Below are positions 7,901 to 15,975 of a stretch of DNA of 64,000 nucleotides, piece after piece. Positions within the stretch are counted from its first letter, which is position 1. Each line of letters opens with the position of its first letter. A program made the translations under genes and the position numbers. The stretch is from contig NZ_LAYZ01000002.1 in NCBI RefSeq assembly GCF_000986795.1, forward strand, positions 186,001-250,000. Reading direction: 5' to 3'. The stretch comes from Salinicoccus sediminis (lineage in GTDB: Bacteria; Bacillota; Bacilli; Staphylococcales; Salinicoccaceae). The notes under the pieces are model-generated. The model was given only the letters and a program-made list of their open reading frames with translations. It was not told where the DNA came from and made no database searches.

Positions 7901-8749
7901 ATGAAACTGTTGACCTTTTATAAAGATGGAAAACCGAGACCGGCTGTATCAACCGATAAGGGTGTGCTTGATATTTCCGGTTCGTATCCAACTATGATTG
8001 AAGCGATTGAAAGAAATGAAGGATTGAGTGAATTTCTTGATTTTGCGCTTGAGGAAAATTCGGATTACTTTCTGGATACGGGCAGTCTGAAATACGGCCC
8101 GGCGATCAACTGCATGGAGAAGATCATATGCGTGGGACTGAACTATCAGAAGCATGCCGATGAGTCGAATATGCCGGCGCTGGAATATCCGATATTGTTC
8201 AGCAAGTATAAAAACGCCCTTTCGGGTCATGGGGAAAAGGTGGCAATACCCCGGGAAGCGACACAGGTGGACTACGAAGCGGAGCTTGCCATCGTCATCG
8301 GCAAAGAGGCAAAAGGCGTTTCGGAAGAAGATGCGCTCGACCATGTTTTCGGCTATGCCTGCTCTAATGATCTGTCTGAGCGGACATTCCAGATGCGGAG
8401 TGGTCAGTGGCTGCTCGGCAAATCACTGGATGGGTTCTGCCCGCTCGGTCCATACATCGTGACGAAAGATGAAATCGAAGATCCGGACAGGCTGGGTATA
8501 CGCTGCAGCGTGAATGGGGTGAGGCGGCAGGAGTCCAACACGGGGGATATGATATTCAACTGCCGGCAGATTATCAGTTACGCATCCAGATACATGACGC
8601 TCAAGCCGGGTGATGTCATTTTGACAGGAACGCCTGAAGGGGTGGCAATGGGATATGAAGCAGATAAGCCGTGGCTTGAAGCGGGTGATGAAGTGACGGT
8701 GGAGATAGAAGGGCTGGGGCGTCTCTCGACGAAGATGACAATGGAATAA
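7901..8749 (+). CDS. Fumarylacetoacetate hydrolase family protein
   Basis: 282 residues. The N-terminal cap-like region (1-75) is followed by the FAH fold with IICVGLNYQKHADE, the metal-binding DYEAELAIVIGKEAKGV, and a C-terminal PGDVILTGTPEGVAMG, all typical of the family. Members hydrolyse or decarboxylate beta-keto acids, for example acylpyruvases, oxaloacetate decarboxylases or homoprotocatechuate isomerases. GAGGAGG precedes the ATG, and TATAAT at 7858-7863 is a possible -10 box. The gene appears to be transcribed alone and ends at a strong terminator. The substrate cannot be decided from context; proximity to sugar-acid genes makes a ketoacid role plausible. Confidence 0.85.
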   Translation: MKLLTFYKDGKPRPAVSTDKGVLDISGSYPTMIEAIERNEGLSEFLDFALEENSDYFLDTGSLKYGPAINCMEKIICVGLNYQKHADESNMPALEYPILFSKYKNALSGHGEKVAIPREATQVDYEAELAIVIGKEAKGVSEEDALDHVFGYACSNDLSERTFQMRSGQWLLGKSLDGFCPLGPYIVTKDEIEDPDRLGIRCSVNGVRRQESNTGDMIFNCRQIISYASRYMTLKPGDVILTGTPEGVAMGYEADKPWLEAGDEVTVEIEGLGRLSTKMTME

Positions 8750-8763
8750 TTGAAAAGGAAGCC

Positions 8764-8795
8764 AACCGGACATGCTGCAGCATGTCCGGTTTTCT
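8764..8795 (+). terminator. Terminator of the FAH-family gene
   Basis: A perfect 14+14 base palindrome (8764-8791) beginning AACCGGACATG is followed by a T-rich tract. Confidence 0.9.
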
Positions 8796-8806
8796 TTTAT
8801 ATAATA

Positions 8807-8820
8807 AGGAAACGTTTTCA
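8807..8820. promoter_or_regulatory. cre-like box upstream of the symporter operon
   Basis: Read on the minus strand, TGAAAACGTTTCCT matches 12 of 14 positions of the CcpA consensus. It lies 113 bases before the small membrane protein gene at 8933. The match is weaker than those at 31683 and 41004. Confidence 0.35.
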
Positions 8821-8932
8821 TTTATTAATAATTCAGAAAATATAGAATATTGGATTAAAAAGTGATATTGTATCGATAAATGTCATGGAACATGGTTTTA
8901 TGAGCAAGTCTTAAAAAGAGGAGTGTGGTTGT

Positions 8933-9178
8933 ATGCAACGTGAGAAGCGGGAGCCGGTCAGGAATTATAAGATCTGGATCGTTTTCGGCATAATATTCAT
9001 ATTATTGAATCCCTGGTATTTTCCAGCAGGCGGCGACCCGGTGCTTATTTATGGTGTGCCGTTGTGGGCACTTGTGATTATGGGAGTCACGGTGCTGCTG
9101 TCCCTCCATATTACTTATGTCATCAAGTATCACTGGGATGAATCGGATGAAGTTCCAGACAGGGAGGAGGATAAGTGA
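8933..9178 (+). CDS. Small two-span membrane protein preceding a symporter
   Basis: 81 residues with two hydrophobic segments (about 12-30 and 40-64), a short polar N-terminus and an acidic C-terminus. AAAGAGGAG precedes the ATG. Its stop overlaps the start of the sodium:solute symporter gene. Short proteins of the DUF997/DUF3311 kind often precede sodium:solute symporters (compare YhdT with PanF), and this fits that pattern, though I cannot separate the two families by eye. It is probably an accessory or assembly factor for the transporter. Confidence 0.7.
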   Translation: MQREKREPVRNYKIWIVFGIIFILLNPWYFPAGGDPVLIYGVPLWALVIMGVTVLLSLHITYVIKYHWDESDEVPDREEDK

Positions 9179-10689
9179 TGGAATTGGCTTTTTCAGGAAT
9201 GTCAGGCATCCTGATCATGCTTTTTTACGGCATAACGATGCTGGCGATTGGTGTCACTACGTTTTTGCGGAATAAGAAAATACATGGCAGCCTGGACGAG
9301 TATTATCTGGGCGGCAGAAGCCTCGGTACTCTGGTACTGTTTTTTACATTCTTTGCGACGCAATACAGTGGTAATACGGTCATCGGATATTCAGCAGAGG
9401 CATATCGTGTCGGTTACGCGAATCTGGTCACAGTCCCTTTCTTCATCATGATTGTCCTCGTGTATCTGCTCTATGCCCCGAGATTGTATAAGATAAGCAG
9501 AAAGCATAATATTGTGACGCCGGTGGACTGGCTGCAACTGCGTTTCAAGTCGAAGGCTGTGTCCATATTGGGTGCCGTCATCATGCTGTACGCCCTGGGG
9601 AATTTCCTTCTGGAGCAGCTGATCGCAATTGGACAGGGGGTGGCCGGCCTGACAGACGGCACCGTCCCCTACCAGGTTGGTGTGATCTTCTTCATTACCA
9701 TCATGATCATATACGGCTGGCTCGGAGGCATGCGTTCGGTGGCCTATACGGATACGATGCAGGGGATTGCCCTTTTGGTCGGCGTGTTCATGCTGCTGAT
9801 CGGTACGATCCTCTACTTTGGCGGGCTGCCGGAAGCGGGGGATTACATCAGGACATATTCTCCTGAGAACCTCGGTGTGCCGGAAGGTGTCGGGCTGGTC
9901 ACGTGGAGCAATTTCCTGCTCCTTGTCGGTTTTGGTGCAGCTGTTTACCCGAACGCCATACAGAGGATCTTCTCTGCGAAGAATGAGCGGGCGCTGAAGA
10001 AATCACTGACGCAGATGGCATGGATGCCATTCCTTACAGCCGGTGTGGTATTCATCATAGGGATACTGGCCTATACTGCCTTTCCTGACTTGTCTGTTGC
10101 GGAATCCGAACAGGTCGTCGGCATGATGGCGAGTGTTATAGCCAACGAGAACATCATATTCTATGTCGCTATGGTACTGCTCTTCGGGGGGATTATCGCG
10201 GCAATCGTCTCGACAGCCGATTCAGTGCTGCTTACTTTCTCGTCTATCATTTCCAAGGACCTCTACGGCAGATACATCAATCCCGGTGCCTCCGACAGCC
10301 GCAAGATCATGGTCGGTAAAATTCTCGGGGTCGCAGCGGTTGCATTCCTGCTTGTCATTGCGTGGAATCCGCCGGCAACATTATACCAGGTATTCGTTCT
10401 TAAACTGGAAATACTGGTCCAGGTTGCACCGGCCATAATCCTGGGCATATACTGGCAGCGGAGTCATGCGAAATCCGTCTTTGCCGGAATGCTTGCCGGC
10501 ACCCTGCTGGCCGCCTTCTTCACCTTTACCGGCATGAAGCCGCTCGGCATCTTCAGCGGCATATGGGGACTGATGCTGAATCTCGCAATATACACCGGGG
10601 GAAGCCTGGTGTTCGGAGATGCGGCAGGAGAGAATGTGGAAGCGGATACTGTGGAAGTATCACCCATTCAGTCACTGCAGGACCATTAG
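9178..10689 (+). CDS. Sodium:solute symporter family protein
   Basis: About 503 residues with some thirteen hydrophobic segments. LDEYYLGGRSLG near the N-terminus and FGGIIAAIVSTADSVLL near residue 340 are hallmark regions of the SSS family. A GTG at 9175 is an alternative start; ATG 9178 is better spaced from AGGAGG. It overlaps the upstream small membrane protein gene, forming a two-gene unit. Family members import substrates such as pantothenate, proline, monocarboxylates or sugars with sodium. The substrate is unclear. The galactonate operon that follows is separated by a structured repeat and its own promoter, so the two need not be linked. Confidence 0.85.
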   Translation: MELAFSGMSGILIMLFYGITMLAIGVTTFLRNKKIHGSLDEYYLGGRSLGTLVLFFTFFATQYSGNTVIGYSAEAYRVGYANLVTVPFFIMIVLVYLLYAPRLYKISRKHNIVTPVDWLQLRFKSKAVSILGAVIMLYALGNFLLEQLIAIGQGVAGLTDGTVPYQVGVIFFITIMIIYGWLGGMRSVAYTDTMQGIALLVGVFMLLIGTILYFGGLPEAGDYIRTYSPENLGVPEGVGLVTWSNFLLLVGFGAAVYPNAIQRIFSAKNERALKKSLTQMAWMPFLTAGVVFIIGILAYTAFPDLSVAESEQVVGMMASVIANENIIFYVAMVLLFGGIIAAIVSTADSVLLTFSSIISKDLYGRYINPGASDSRKIMVGKILGVAAVAFLLVIAWNPPATLYQVFVLKLEILVQVAPAIILGIYWQRSHAKSVFAGMLAGTLLAAFFTFTGMKPLGIFSGIWGLMLNLAIYTGGSLVFGDAAGENVEADTVEVSPIQSLQDH

Positions 10690-10707
10690 GAGTGAGGAAG
10701 AACGGAG

Positions 10708-10879
10708 GAGGCTGGACATAAGTCCTGAAGATATATATAAATAATCGGTTATACTTTATAAGCCGGACGTTAGACTTCCAGGGGAATAGCATCTGCGTGA
10801 GACTACAGGCTCACGCGATGCCCCAGAAAAGCTGACGTTCGGCTTATTTATGACGGGAATCGTTTTGTCCCAGCCCCTC
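10708..10879. repeat. Structured intergenic repeat with GGCTGG(G)ACA ends
   Basis: The 319-base gap between symporter and iclR genes holds an element whose ends are inverted (GAGGCTGGACA at 10708, TGTCCCAGCCCCTC at 10866-10879). Inside is a long imperfect hairpin: the arm beginning ATAAGCCGGACGTTAG near 10758 pairs with the arm ending CTGACGTTCGGCTTAT at 10847, and the tip pairs GCGTGAG with CTCACGC. It has no coding frame. Repeats bounded by GGCTGGGACA are known from staphylococcal-type genomes, although their function is unclear. The rest of the gap holds the iclR promoter. Confidence 0.7.
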
Positions 10880-10922
10880 TTTCTTTATGAAGCAATCATT
10901 TTGAAAGCCTTTACATTTTCTG

Positions 10923-10951
10923 TTGACATGCTTTTAGTGCAGTATTATATT
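10923..10951 (+). promoter_or_regulatory. Sigma-A promoter of the iclR-galactonate operon
   Basis: TTGACA (10923-10928), a 17-base spacer and TATATT (10946-10951). Confidence 0.75.
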
Positions 10952-10960
10952 AATAAGTAA

Positions 10961-10995
10961 GTTCATATACAAGAATTAAGTTCATATATGTGAAC
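10961..10995. promoter_or_regulatory. Candidate IclR operator
   Basis: GTTCATATA occurs at 10961-10969 and again at 10980-10988, 19 bases apart. The second copy extends into a near-palindrome, GTTCATATATGTGAAC (10980-10995). Both lie downstream of the -10 box and before the AGGAGG of iclR, consistent with autorepression by the IclR protein. Confidence 0.6.
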
Positions 10996-11008
10996 AGGAG
11001 GCGATTGG

Positions 11009-11767
11009 ATGTCCGTGAAGTCAGCGGAAAGAGTTTTGGAAATAATTGATTATTTGACGGCAACGGAGAAGGGGGCGACGCTGATGGAATTATCCGGTGA
11101 ACTGGGAATACCGAAAAGCAGCATGTCCCAGCTTCTGGGGACGATGACGCGCAAAGATTACCTGGCCCGTACGGAAGGGAATGTGTACAAGCTTGGGCAC
11201 AAGCTGATCACTGCAGGCAACAGGGCGCGTACGGGCAATGATATATACAGCGCGTCAATTTCTATATTGAGCGAAACGGTGCAAAAGACGGGGGAGACGG
11301 TCTTTCTTGCGATCCGCTCCATGGATGAAATCATCTACCTTGCGAAGGTGGACAGTGATGAGTCGGCGCGGACGACGGCACAGCCTGGCATGCGCAAGCC
11401 GCTCCACTGCACGGGCCTCGGCAAGGCATTCCTGGCATTTGAGATGGAGGATGTGAGACGGGAACTGATGGATACCATTACTCTCACTTCCTATACATCC
11501 CATACCATCACTGACCGGGAGGAGCTTGCTGGGTTGACTGCTGAATACAGGGAACAGGGCTTTTCGATAGACGATGAGGAGAATGATATCGGGGTTTACT
11601 GTGTTGCGGCACCGGTCTTCGGCGATCAGGGCAGGATGGTGGCTGCCATCAGCTGTGCGGGTTCGAAGCCGAGGATGCTTGATAAAAAGCAGGCTGTGAT
11701 TGAAGAGATTACCCGGGCGGCCGGAAGGATTTCCGAAACCCAGGGGTATGCGGGAGGTGTCATATGA
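11009..11767 (+). CDS. IclR-family regulator of the galactonate operon
   Basis: 252 residues. The N-terminal 65 hold the winged helix-turn-helix (TLMELSGELGIPKSSMSQLLGTM), and the remainder is the IclR effector-binding domain, including RKPLHCTGLGKAFLAF and GVYCVAAPVF. AGGAGG precedes the ATG. Its stop overlaps the start of the sugar kinase gene, so it is the first gene of the operon it presumably controls. A related regulator type, KdgR, responds to ketodeoxygluconate. Effector identity here is inferred from the downstream enzymes. Confidence 0.88.
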   Translation: MSVKSAERVLEIIDYLTATEKGATLMELSGELGIPKSSMSQLLGTMTRKDYLARTEGNVYKLGHKLITAGNRARTGNDIYSASISILSETVQKTGETVFLAIRSMDEIIYLAKVDSDESARTTAQPGMRKPLHCTGLGKAFLAFEMEDVRRELMDTITLTSYTSHTITDREELAGLTAEYREQGFSIDDEENDIGVYCVAAPVFGDQGRMVAAISCAGSKPRMLDKKQAVIEEITRAAGRISETQGYAGGVI

Positions 11768-12714
11768 TGGAAGTGATCGGAATCGGTGAATCGATGGTGG
11801 CTCTGGTCAATGAGCCGAAAGGATATATCCGTCATGCGGACAGCTTCAAACCTTATGTTGCCGGGGCGGAAATGAATACGCTGATCGGACTCAGCCGGCT
11901 CGGGCATGGGACGTCCTGGATATCGGCCCTCGGTGAGGATGAATTGGGGGAACTGATCCTCCACAAAGTGCGTGCGGAAAATGTGGATACATCGCATGTA
12001 ATTCATAAGGATAAGCGCACCGGGGTGTTCTTCAAGCAGATATTGCCGGACGGCAGTGTGGATGTTACGTACTACCGGGAGGATTCGGCAGCGAGCAATA
12101 TGGATATCCGGGACATTGATATGGATGTTATAAGGCGTGCGAAAGTCCTTTATCTGACGGGGATTACACTGTCCCTGAGCAGCTCTGCGAAAGAGATGCT
12201 CTTTGAAGCGGTACGATTGGCCGGGGATGATGTAACAGTCGTCTTCGATCCCAACATACGGCTCAAGATGTGGTCCGAAAAGGAAGCGCGGGAAACAATC
12301 CTCGAATTCCTGCCCCATGTCGACTGCCTGATTGCCGGCAGGGATGAGGTGGATATTCTGCTTGGTAAGATGCGGCCGGAGGAGGCGCTCAAGTCCTTCC
12401 GGAAACTCGGCTGCAGCAAGGTGGTCCTGAAACTCGGCAAAGACGGTGCGGTGTATGACTTCGACGGTGTCAGGGGCTCGGTGGAAAATCCGAAGCAGTT
12501 CGAAGAGATCGATCCGGTCGGCGCCGGGGACGCATTTGCAGCGGGCATTGTATCCGGGCTGCTGAATGATGAAAGAGCGGACGAACTGGTCGGGAAGGCC
12601 TGCTTCCTTGGCGGATATATCACACAGTTTGTCGGAGACTACCAGGGTTTTCCGTCCGGGGATAGACTGAGCGCGGCCATGGAGAATTTTGATGATGAAA
12701 AAGTCAGCAGATAG
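11764..12714 (+). CDS. kdgK: PfkB-family 2-keto-3-deoxy-sugar-acid kinase
   Basis: 316 residues of the ribokinase/PfkB fold. GIGESMVAL and AGAEMNTLIGLSRLG mark the N-terminal substrate lid region, and DPVGAGDAFAAGI holds the catalytic aspartate and anion hole. KDG kinases are of this size. It lies between an IclR regulator and a KDPG aldolase, so it probably phosphorylates 2-keto-3-deoxygluconate or -galactonate at C6. This may be the only KDG kinase in the window, and so may also serve the UxuA pathway at 48-55 kb. It starts within the stop of iclR. Confidence 0.87.
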   Translation: MMEVIGIGESMVALVNEPKGYIRHADSFKPYVAGAEMNTLIGLSRLGHGTSWISALGEDELGELILHKVRAENVDTSHVIHKDKRTGVFFKQILPDGSVDVTYYREDSAASNMDIRDIDMDVIRRAKVLYLTGITLSLSSSAKEMLFEAVRLAGDDVTVVFDPNIRLKMWSEKEARETILEFLPHVDCLIAGRDEVDILLGKMRPEEALKSFRKLGCSKVVLKLGKDGAVYDFDGVRGSVENPKQFEEIDPVGAGDAFAAGIVSGLLNDERADELVGKACFLGGYITQFVGDYQGFPSGDRLSAAMENFDDEKVSR

Positions 12715-12719
12715 GAGAG

Positions 12720-13349
12720 ATGATGATGACTGTTCTGGAACGTATTAAGGATCACAGGATGATCGGCATTCTGCGGGGATACGATACTGAGGATGCACTG
12801 AAGATTGCCGGTGCATTGGTGGACAGCGGCTTCAATGTGATCGAAGTCGCCTTGAATTCTCCGCATGCGAAAGCGACTGTGAAGGCGATCAAAGAAGAGT
12901 TCGGCGACGGTATCGTGCTGGGCGCGGGGACTGTATTGAACACGGAGGATGCGGGAGACTGCATCGACGCGGGGGCAGAATTCCTGCTGTCACCGGTATA
13001 CAGTAAAGAGGTCCTGGAATTCTCAGGGGACAGGGGTGTTCTGTACATCCCGGGCTGCTACACACCGACGGAAATCTATAACGCCCACGCAGCCGGGGCG
13101 GGGATGATCAAAGTGTTCCCGGCCGGCGGGCTCGGTGCCGGCTACATCAAGGATGTACTGGCGCCTATGAACGAGCTTGTACTGCTGCCGACCGGCGGTG
13201 TGACGCCCGGCAACATCAATGAGTTTCTTGATGCAGGGGCCGCTGCGCTCGGCATCAGTTCGGCACTTGTGCCGAAAGGGAAAGTTGACGGATCGCTGCT
13301 CGAAGATGTGCGCACGCGAGCAATCAAATTCAGGGAGGCATTGGAATGA
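12720..13349 (+). CDS. eda: KDPG/KDPGal aldolase
   Basis: 209 residues, the standard length of class I KDPG aldolases. The key features are VIEVALNSP with the catalytic glutamate, LGAGTVLN, and MIKVFPAGGLGAGYIK, in which the lysine forms the Schiff base. The enzyme splits 2-keto-3-deoxy-6-phosphogluconate (or galactonate) into pyruvate and glyceraldehyde 3-phosphate. AGGAGAG precedes three successive ATG codons. The gene follows the kinase by five bases and overlaps dgoD by four, placing it in the middle of a complete De Ley-Doudoroff route. Confidence 0.9.
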   Translation: MMMTVLERIKDHRMIGILRGYDTEDALKIAGALVDSGFNVIEVALNSPHAKATVKAIKEEFGDGIVLGAGTVLNTEDAGDCIDAGAEFLLSPVYSKEVLEFSGDRGVLYIPGCYTPTEIYNAHAAGAGMIKVFPAGGLGAGYIKDVLAPMNELVLLPTGGVTPGNINEFLDAGAAALGISSALVPKGKVDGSLLEDVRTRAIKFREALE

Positions 13350-14494
13350 AGATCAGAAGCTATGAACTGTTCACCGTACCGCCGAGATGGTTGTTTCTGA
13401 AAGTGGAGACGGACGAAGGACTTGTCGGCTGGGGCGAACCTGTCATCGAAGGCAAGGCGGCCACCGTCAAGGCGGCGGTCATCGAAATGATGGAGACGCT
13501 CATCGGCAGGGATCCCCTTGAGATTGAAGGCATCTGGAACGAGCTGTACAGATCTGGATTCTACCGCGGCGGGCCGATACTCATGAGTGCCATCTCCGGC
13601 ATCGACCAGGCCCTGTGGGACATCAAGGGCAAGTATTACGGTGCCCCTGTCCACGAACTGCTCGGCGGCAGGGCGCGGGATAGGATCAAAATCTATTCAT
13701 GGGTCGGCGGCGACCGCCCGGCGGATGTCGGTGAAGCATCGCTTGAGCTTAAGAACCAGGGCATCACGGCTGTAAAGATGAACGCGACCGAAGAACTGCA
13801 GTACATCGACAGCTACGGCAAAGTCGATATGGTGCTTGAACGCGTCGATTCGATCCGCCGGAGCTGCGGCAGGGACTTCGGCATCGGCATCGACTTCCAT
13901 GGCCGGGTGCACAAGCCCATGGCGAAAGTGCTGGCGAAAGAACTCGAGCAGTTCCGTCCGATGTTCATAGAAGAGCCGGTGCTGCCTGAGAACAATGAGA
14001 ACCTGCGGGATATCGCGATGCACACCGCGATCCCGATCGCCACCGGCGAGCGCATGTTCTCGAAATGGCAGTTCAAGACACTGCTCCGTGACGGCTACGC
14101 GGACATCATCCAGCCGGATCTGTCGCATGCCGGCGGCATCACGGAATGCAAGAAGATCATGTCGATGGCGGAAGCCTTCGATGTCGCTGCTGCACCGCAC
14201 TGTCCGCTCGGACCGATTGCTCTGGCATCATGCCTGCAGGTGGATGCGACTTGCCATAACGCCATCATCCAGGAACAGAGCCTCGGCATCCATTACAACA
14301 AAGGGAATGACATATTGGATTACATCAAGGATCCGTCAGTCTTCGAGTATACGGATGGTCATGTGAAGATTCCGGATGGGCCGGGCCTCGGCATAGAAAT
14401 CAACGAAGACTATGTGCGCGAACGCAGCCATATTGGCCATAACTGGAAGAACCCGGTATGGAGGCATGCAGACGGCAGTATCGCAGAATGGTAA
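13346..14494 (+). CDS. dgoD: D-galactonate dehydratase
   Basis: 382 residues of the enolase superfamily, mandelate racemase subgroup. The N-terminal MKIRSYELFTVPPRWLFLK and GLVGWGEPVIEG, the metal-binding GIDFHGRVHKP, FIEEPVLPEN and TGERMFSKWQF, and the C-terminal APHCPLGPIALAS match DgoD closely. It dehydrates D-galactonate to 2-keto-3-deoxygalactonate, which the two upstream genes would phosphorylate and cleave. The four-base overlap with eda supports coupled translation. Confidence 0.9.
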   Translation: MKIRSYELFTVPPRWLFLKVETDEGLVGWGEPVIEGKAATVKAAVIEMMETLIGRDPLEIEGIWNELYRSGFYRGGPILMSAISGIDQALWDIKGKYYGAPVHELLGGRARDRIKIYSWVGGDRPADVGEASLELKNQGITAVKMNATEELQYIDSYGKVDMVLERVDSIRRSCGRDFGIGIDFHGRVHKPMAKVLAKELEQFRPMFIEEPVLPENNENLRDIAMHTAIPIATGERMFSKWQFKTLLRDGYADIIQPDLSHAGGITECKKIMSMAEAFDVAAAPHCPLGPIALASCLQVDATCHNAIIQEQSLGIHYNKGNDILDYIKDPSVFEYTDGHVKIPDGPGLGIEINEDYVRERSHIGHNWKNPVWRHADGSIAEW

Positions 14495-14514
14495 TAATGA
14501 AAGGGGTATAACAA

Positions 14515-15876
14515 ATGTCTCATGAAACATGGCTGATCATAGCCACCATCATCGGAATTGCATTGCTGCTTTTCCTGATCATGAAAATCAAGCTGCACGC
14601 ATTCGTTTCATTGCTGATTGCATCACTCTTCATCGGTGTTGCGAGCGGCATGAGTCCACTCGACATCATCGACGTCATTGAAACGGGGATGGGCGGGACG
14701 CTGGGTTTCATCGCTGTCGTCGTCGGACTCGGCGCCATGTTCGGTGAAGTCCTGAAAGTGTCGGGCGGTGCCGAACGGCTCGCACTGACGCTCATCGACA
14801 AGTTCGGCGAGAAGCGCTCACAGTGGGCGCTCGGCTTTACGGGATTCCTCGTGTCGATTCCGGTCTTCCTGGACGTCGCACTGGTCATATTGATTCCGAT
14901 CATCTACTCATTGGCACGAAAAACGAAGAAATCATTGCTGTACTATGGTATTCCGCTGCTTGCCGGTCTTGCCGTAGCGCACAGTTTCGTACCGCCGACG
15001 CCAGGTCCGATGACGGTCGCCGCAATGCTCAGCGTCGATCTTGGCTGGGTCATCCTGTTCGGCATACTGGCCGGAATTCCGGCAATGATCTTTGCAGGGC
15101 CGGTGTTCGGTAAATATATCGGCGATAAAATACATCTTGAAGTCCCGGATTATCAGAAACTCGATGAAGAGGTTTCATCCGTGAGGGAGAAGAAGGATCT
15201 GCCGAGCTTCACTCTGGTGTTCACCCTGATCCTGATCCCACTCGTCCTCATTCTCGTCAACACAGTGACAGGTGCGATTGTCGGCGAGGACTCTGGTAAC
15301 CTGTTCGCCGAAACGATCCAGTTCGTCGGCCATCCATTCGTGGCACTGATCATTACGGTCGTCCTTACATTCATCACGCTTGGCACAAGGCGCGGCTACA
15401 CCAGGGATGAAGTGCAGGAAGTCGCGACGAAGGCGCTTGAACCCGCGGGCATCATCATCCTGATTACCGGTGCCGGTGGTGTGTTCAAGGAAGTTCTGAT
15501 TCAGAGCGGTGTCGGTGATGTCATGGGCAACTTGGTTGTCGGTGCCGGGCTGCCGCTTGTCGTTGCAGCATTCGTCATCACGACATTCGTGCGCGTCGCC
15601 CAGGGTTCCGCGACTGTTGCGATGGTGACCGGTGCCGGGCTCATGGCGCCGATCATCGATATCAGTCCGGTCACCCAGCCGGAACTCGGCCTGATCGCCA
15701 TTTCAATTGCGAGCGGCGCGACAGTGCTGTCCCACGTCAACGACTCCGGATTCTGGCTGGTCAACCGTTTCTTCGGCATGACCACCGGGGAGACGCTGAA
15801 GTCCTGGACGGTCATGGAAACCATCATCGGACTGACGGGCTTTGTCGTCGTATTCATACTTAGCCTTGTCATCTGA
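14515..15876 (+). CDS. gntP: GntP-family sugar-acid:proton symporter
   Basis: 453 residues with about twelve membrane segments. SFVPPTPGPMTVAAML and VAQGSATVAMVTGAG, together with the C-terminal HVNDSGFWLVNRFF, are typical of the GntP gluconate permease family. It is the last gene of the galactonate operon, 20 bases after dgoD, with AAAGGGG before the ATG, and ends at a terminator. Galactonate is the most likely substrate from context; gluconate is also possible because a gluconokinase gene follows the terminator. Confidence 0.88.
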   Translation: MSHETWLIIATIIGIALLLFLIMKIKLHAFVSLLIASLFIGVASGMSPLDIIDVIETGMGGTLGFIAVVVGLGAMFGEVLKVSGGAERLALTLIDKFGEKRSQWALGFTGFLVSIPVFLDVALVILIPIIYSLARKTKKSLLYYGIPLLAGLAVAHSFVPPTPGPMTVAAMLSVDLGWVILFGILAGIPAMIFAGPVFGKYIGDKIHLEVPDYQKLDEEVSSVREKKDLPSFTLVFTLILIPLVLILVNTVTGAIVGEDSGNLFAETIQFVGHPFVALIITVVLTFITLGTRRGYTRDEVQEVATKALEPAGIIILITGAGGVFKEVLIQSGVGDVMGNLVVGAGLPLVVAAFVITTFVRVAQGSATVAMVTGAGLMAPIIDISPVTQPELGLIAISIASGATVLSHVNDSGFWLVNRFFGMTTGETLKSWTVMETIIGLTGFVVVFILSLVI

Positions 15877-15891
15877 CAAAAAACGAAATTT

Positions 15892-15914
15892 CCCCGCCTT
15901 CCGGCGGGGTTTTT
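15892..15914 (+). terminator. Terminator of the galactonate operon
   Basis: CCCCGCC and GGCGGGG form a seven-base GC stem with a TTCC loop, followed by TTTTT. Confidence 0.93.
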
Positions 15915-15975
15915 GTATACAGCGCCAAAAACACATATAATGAAACTAATATTGACGGCGAAAGGCAGTTGTTCT

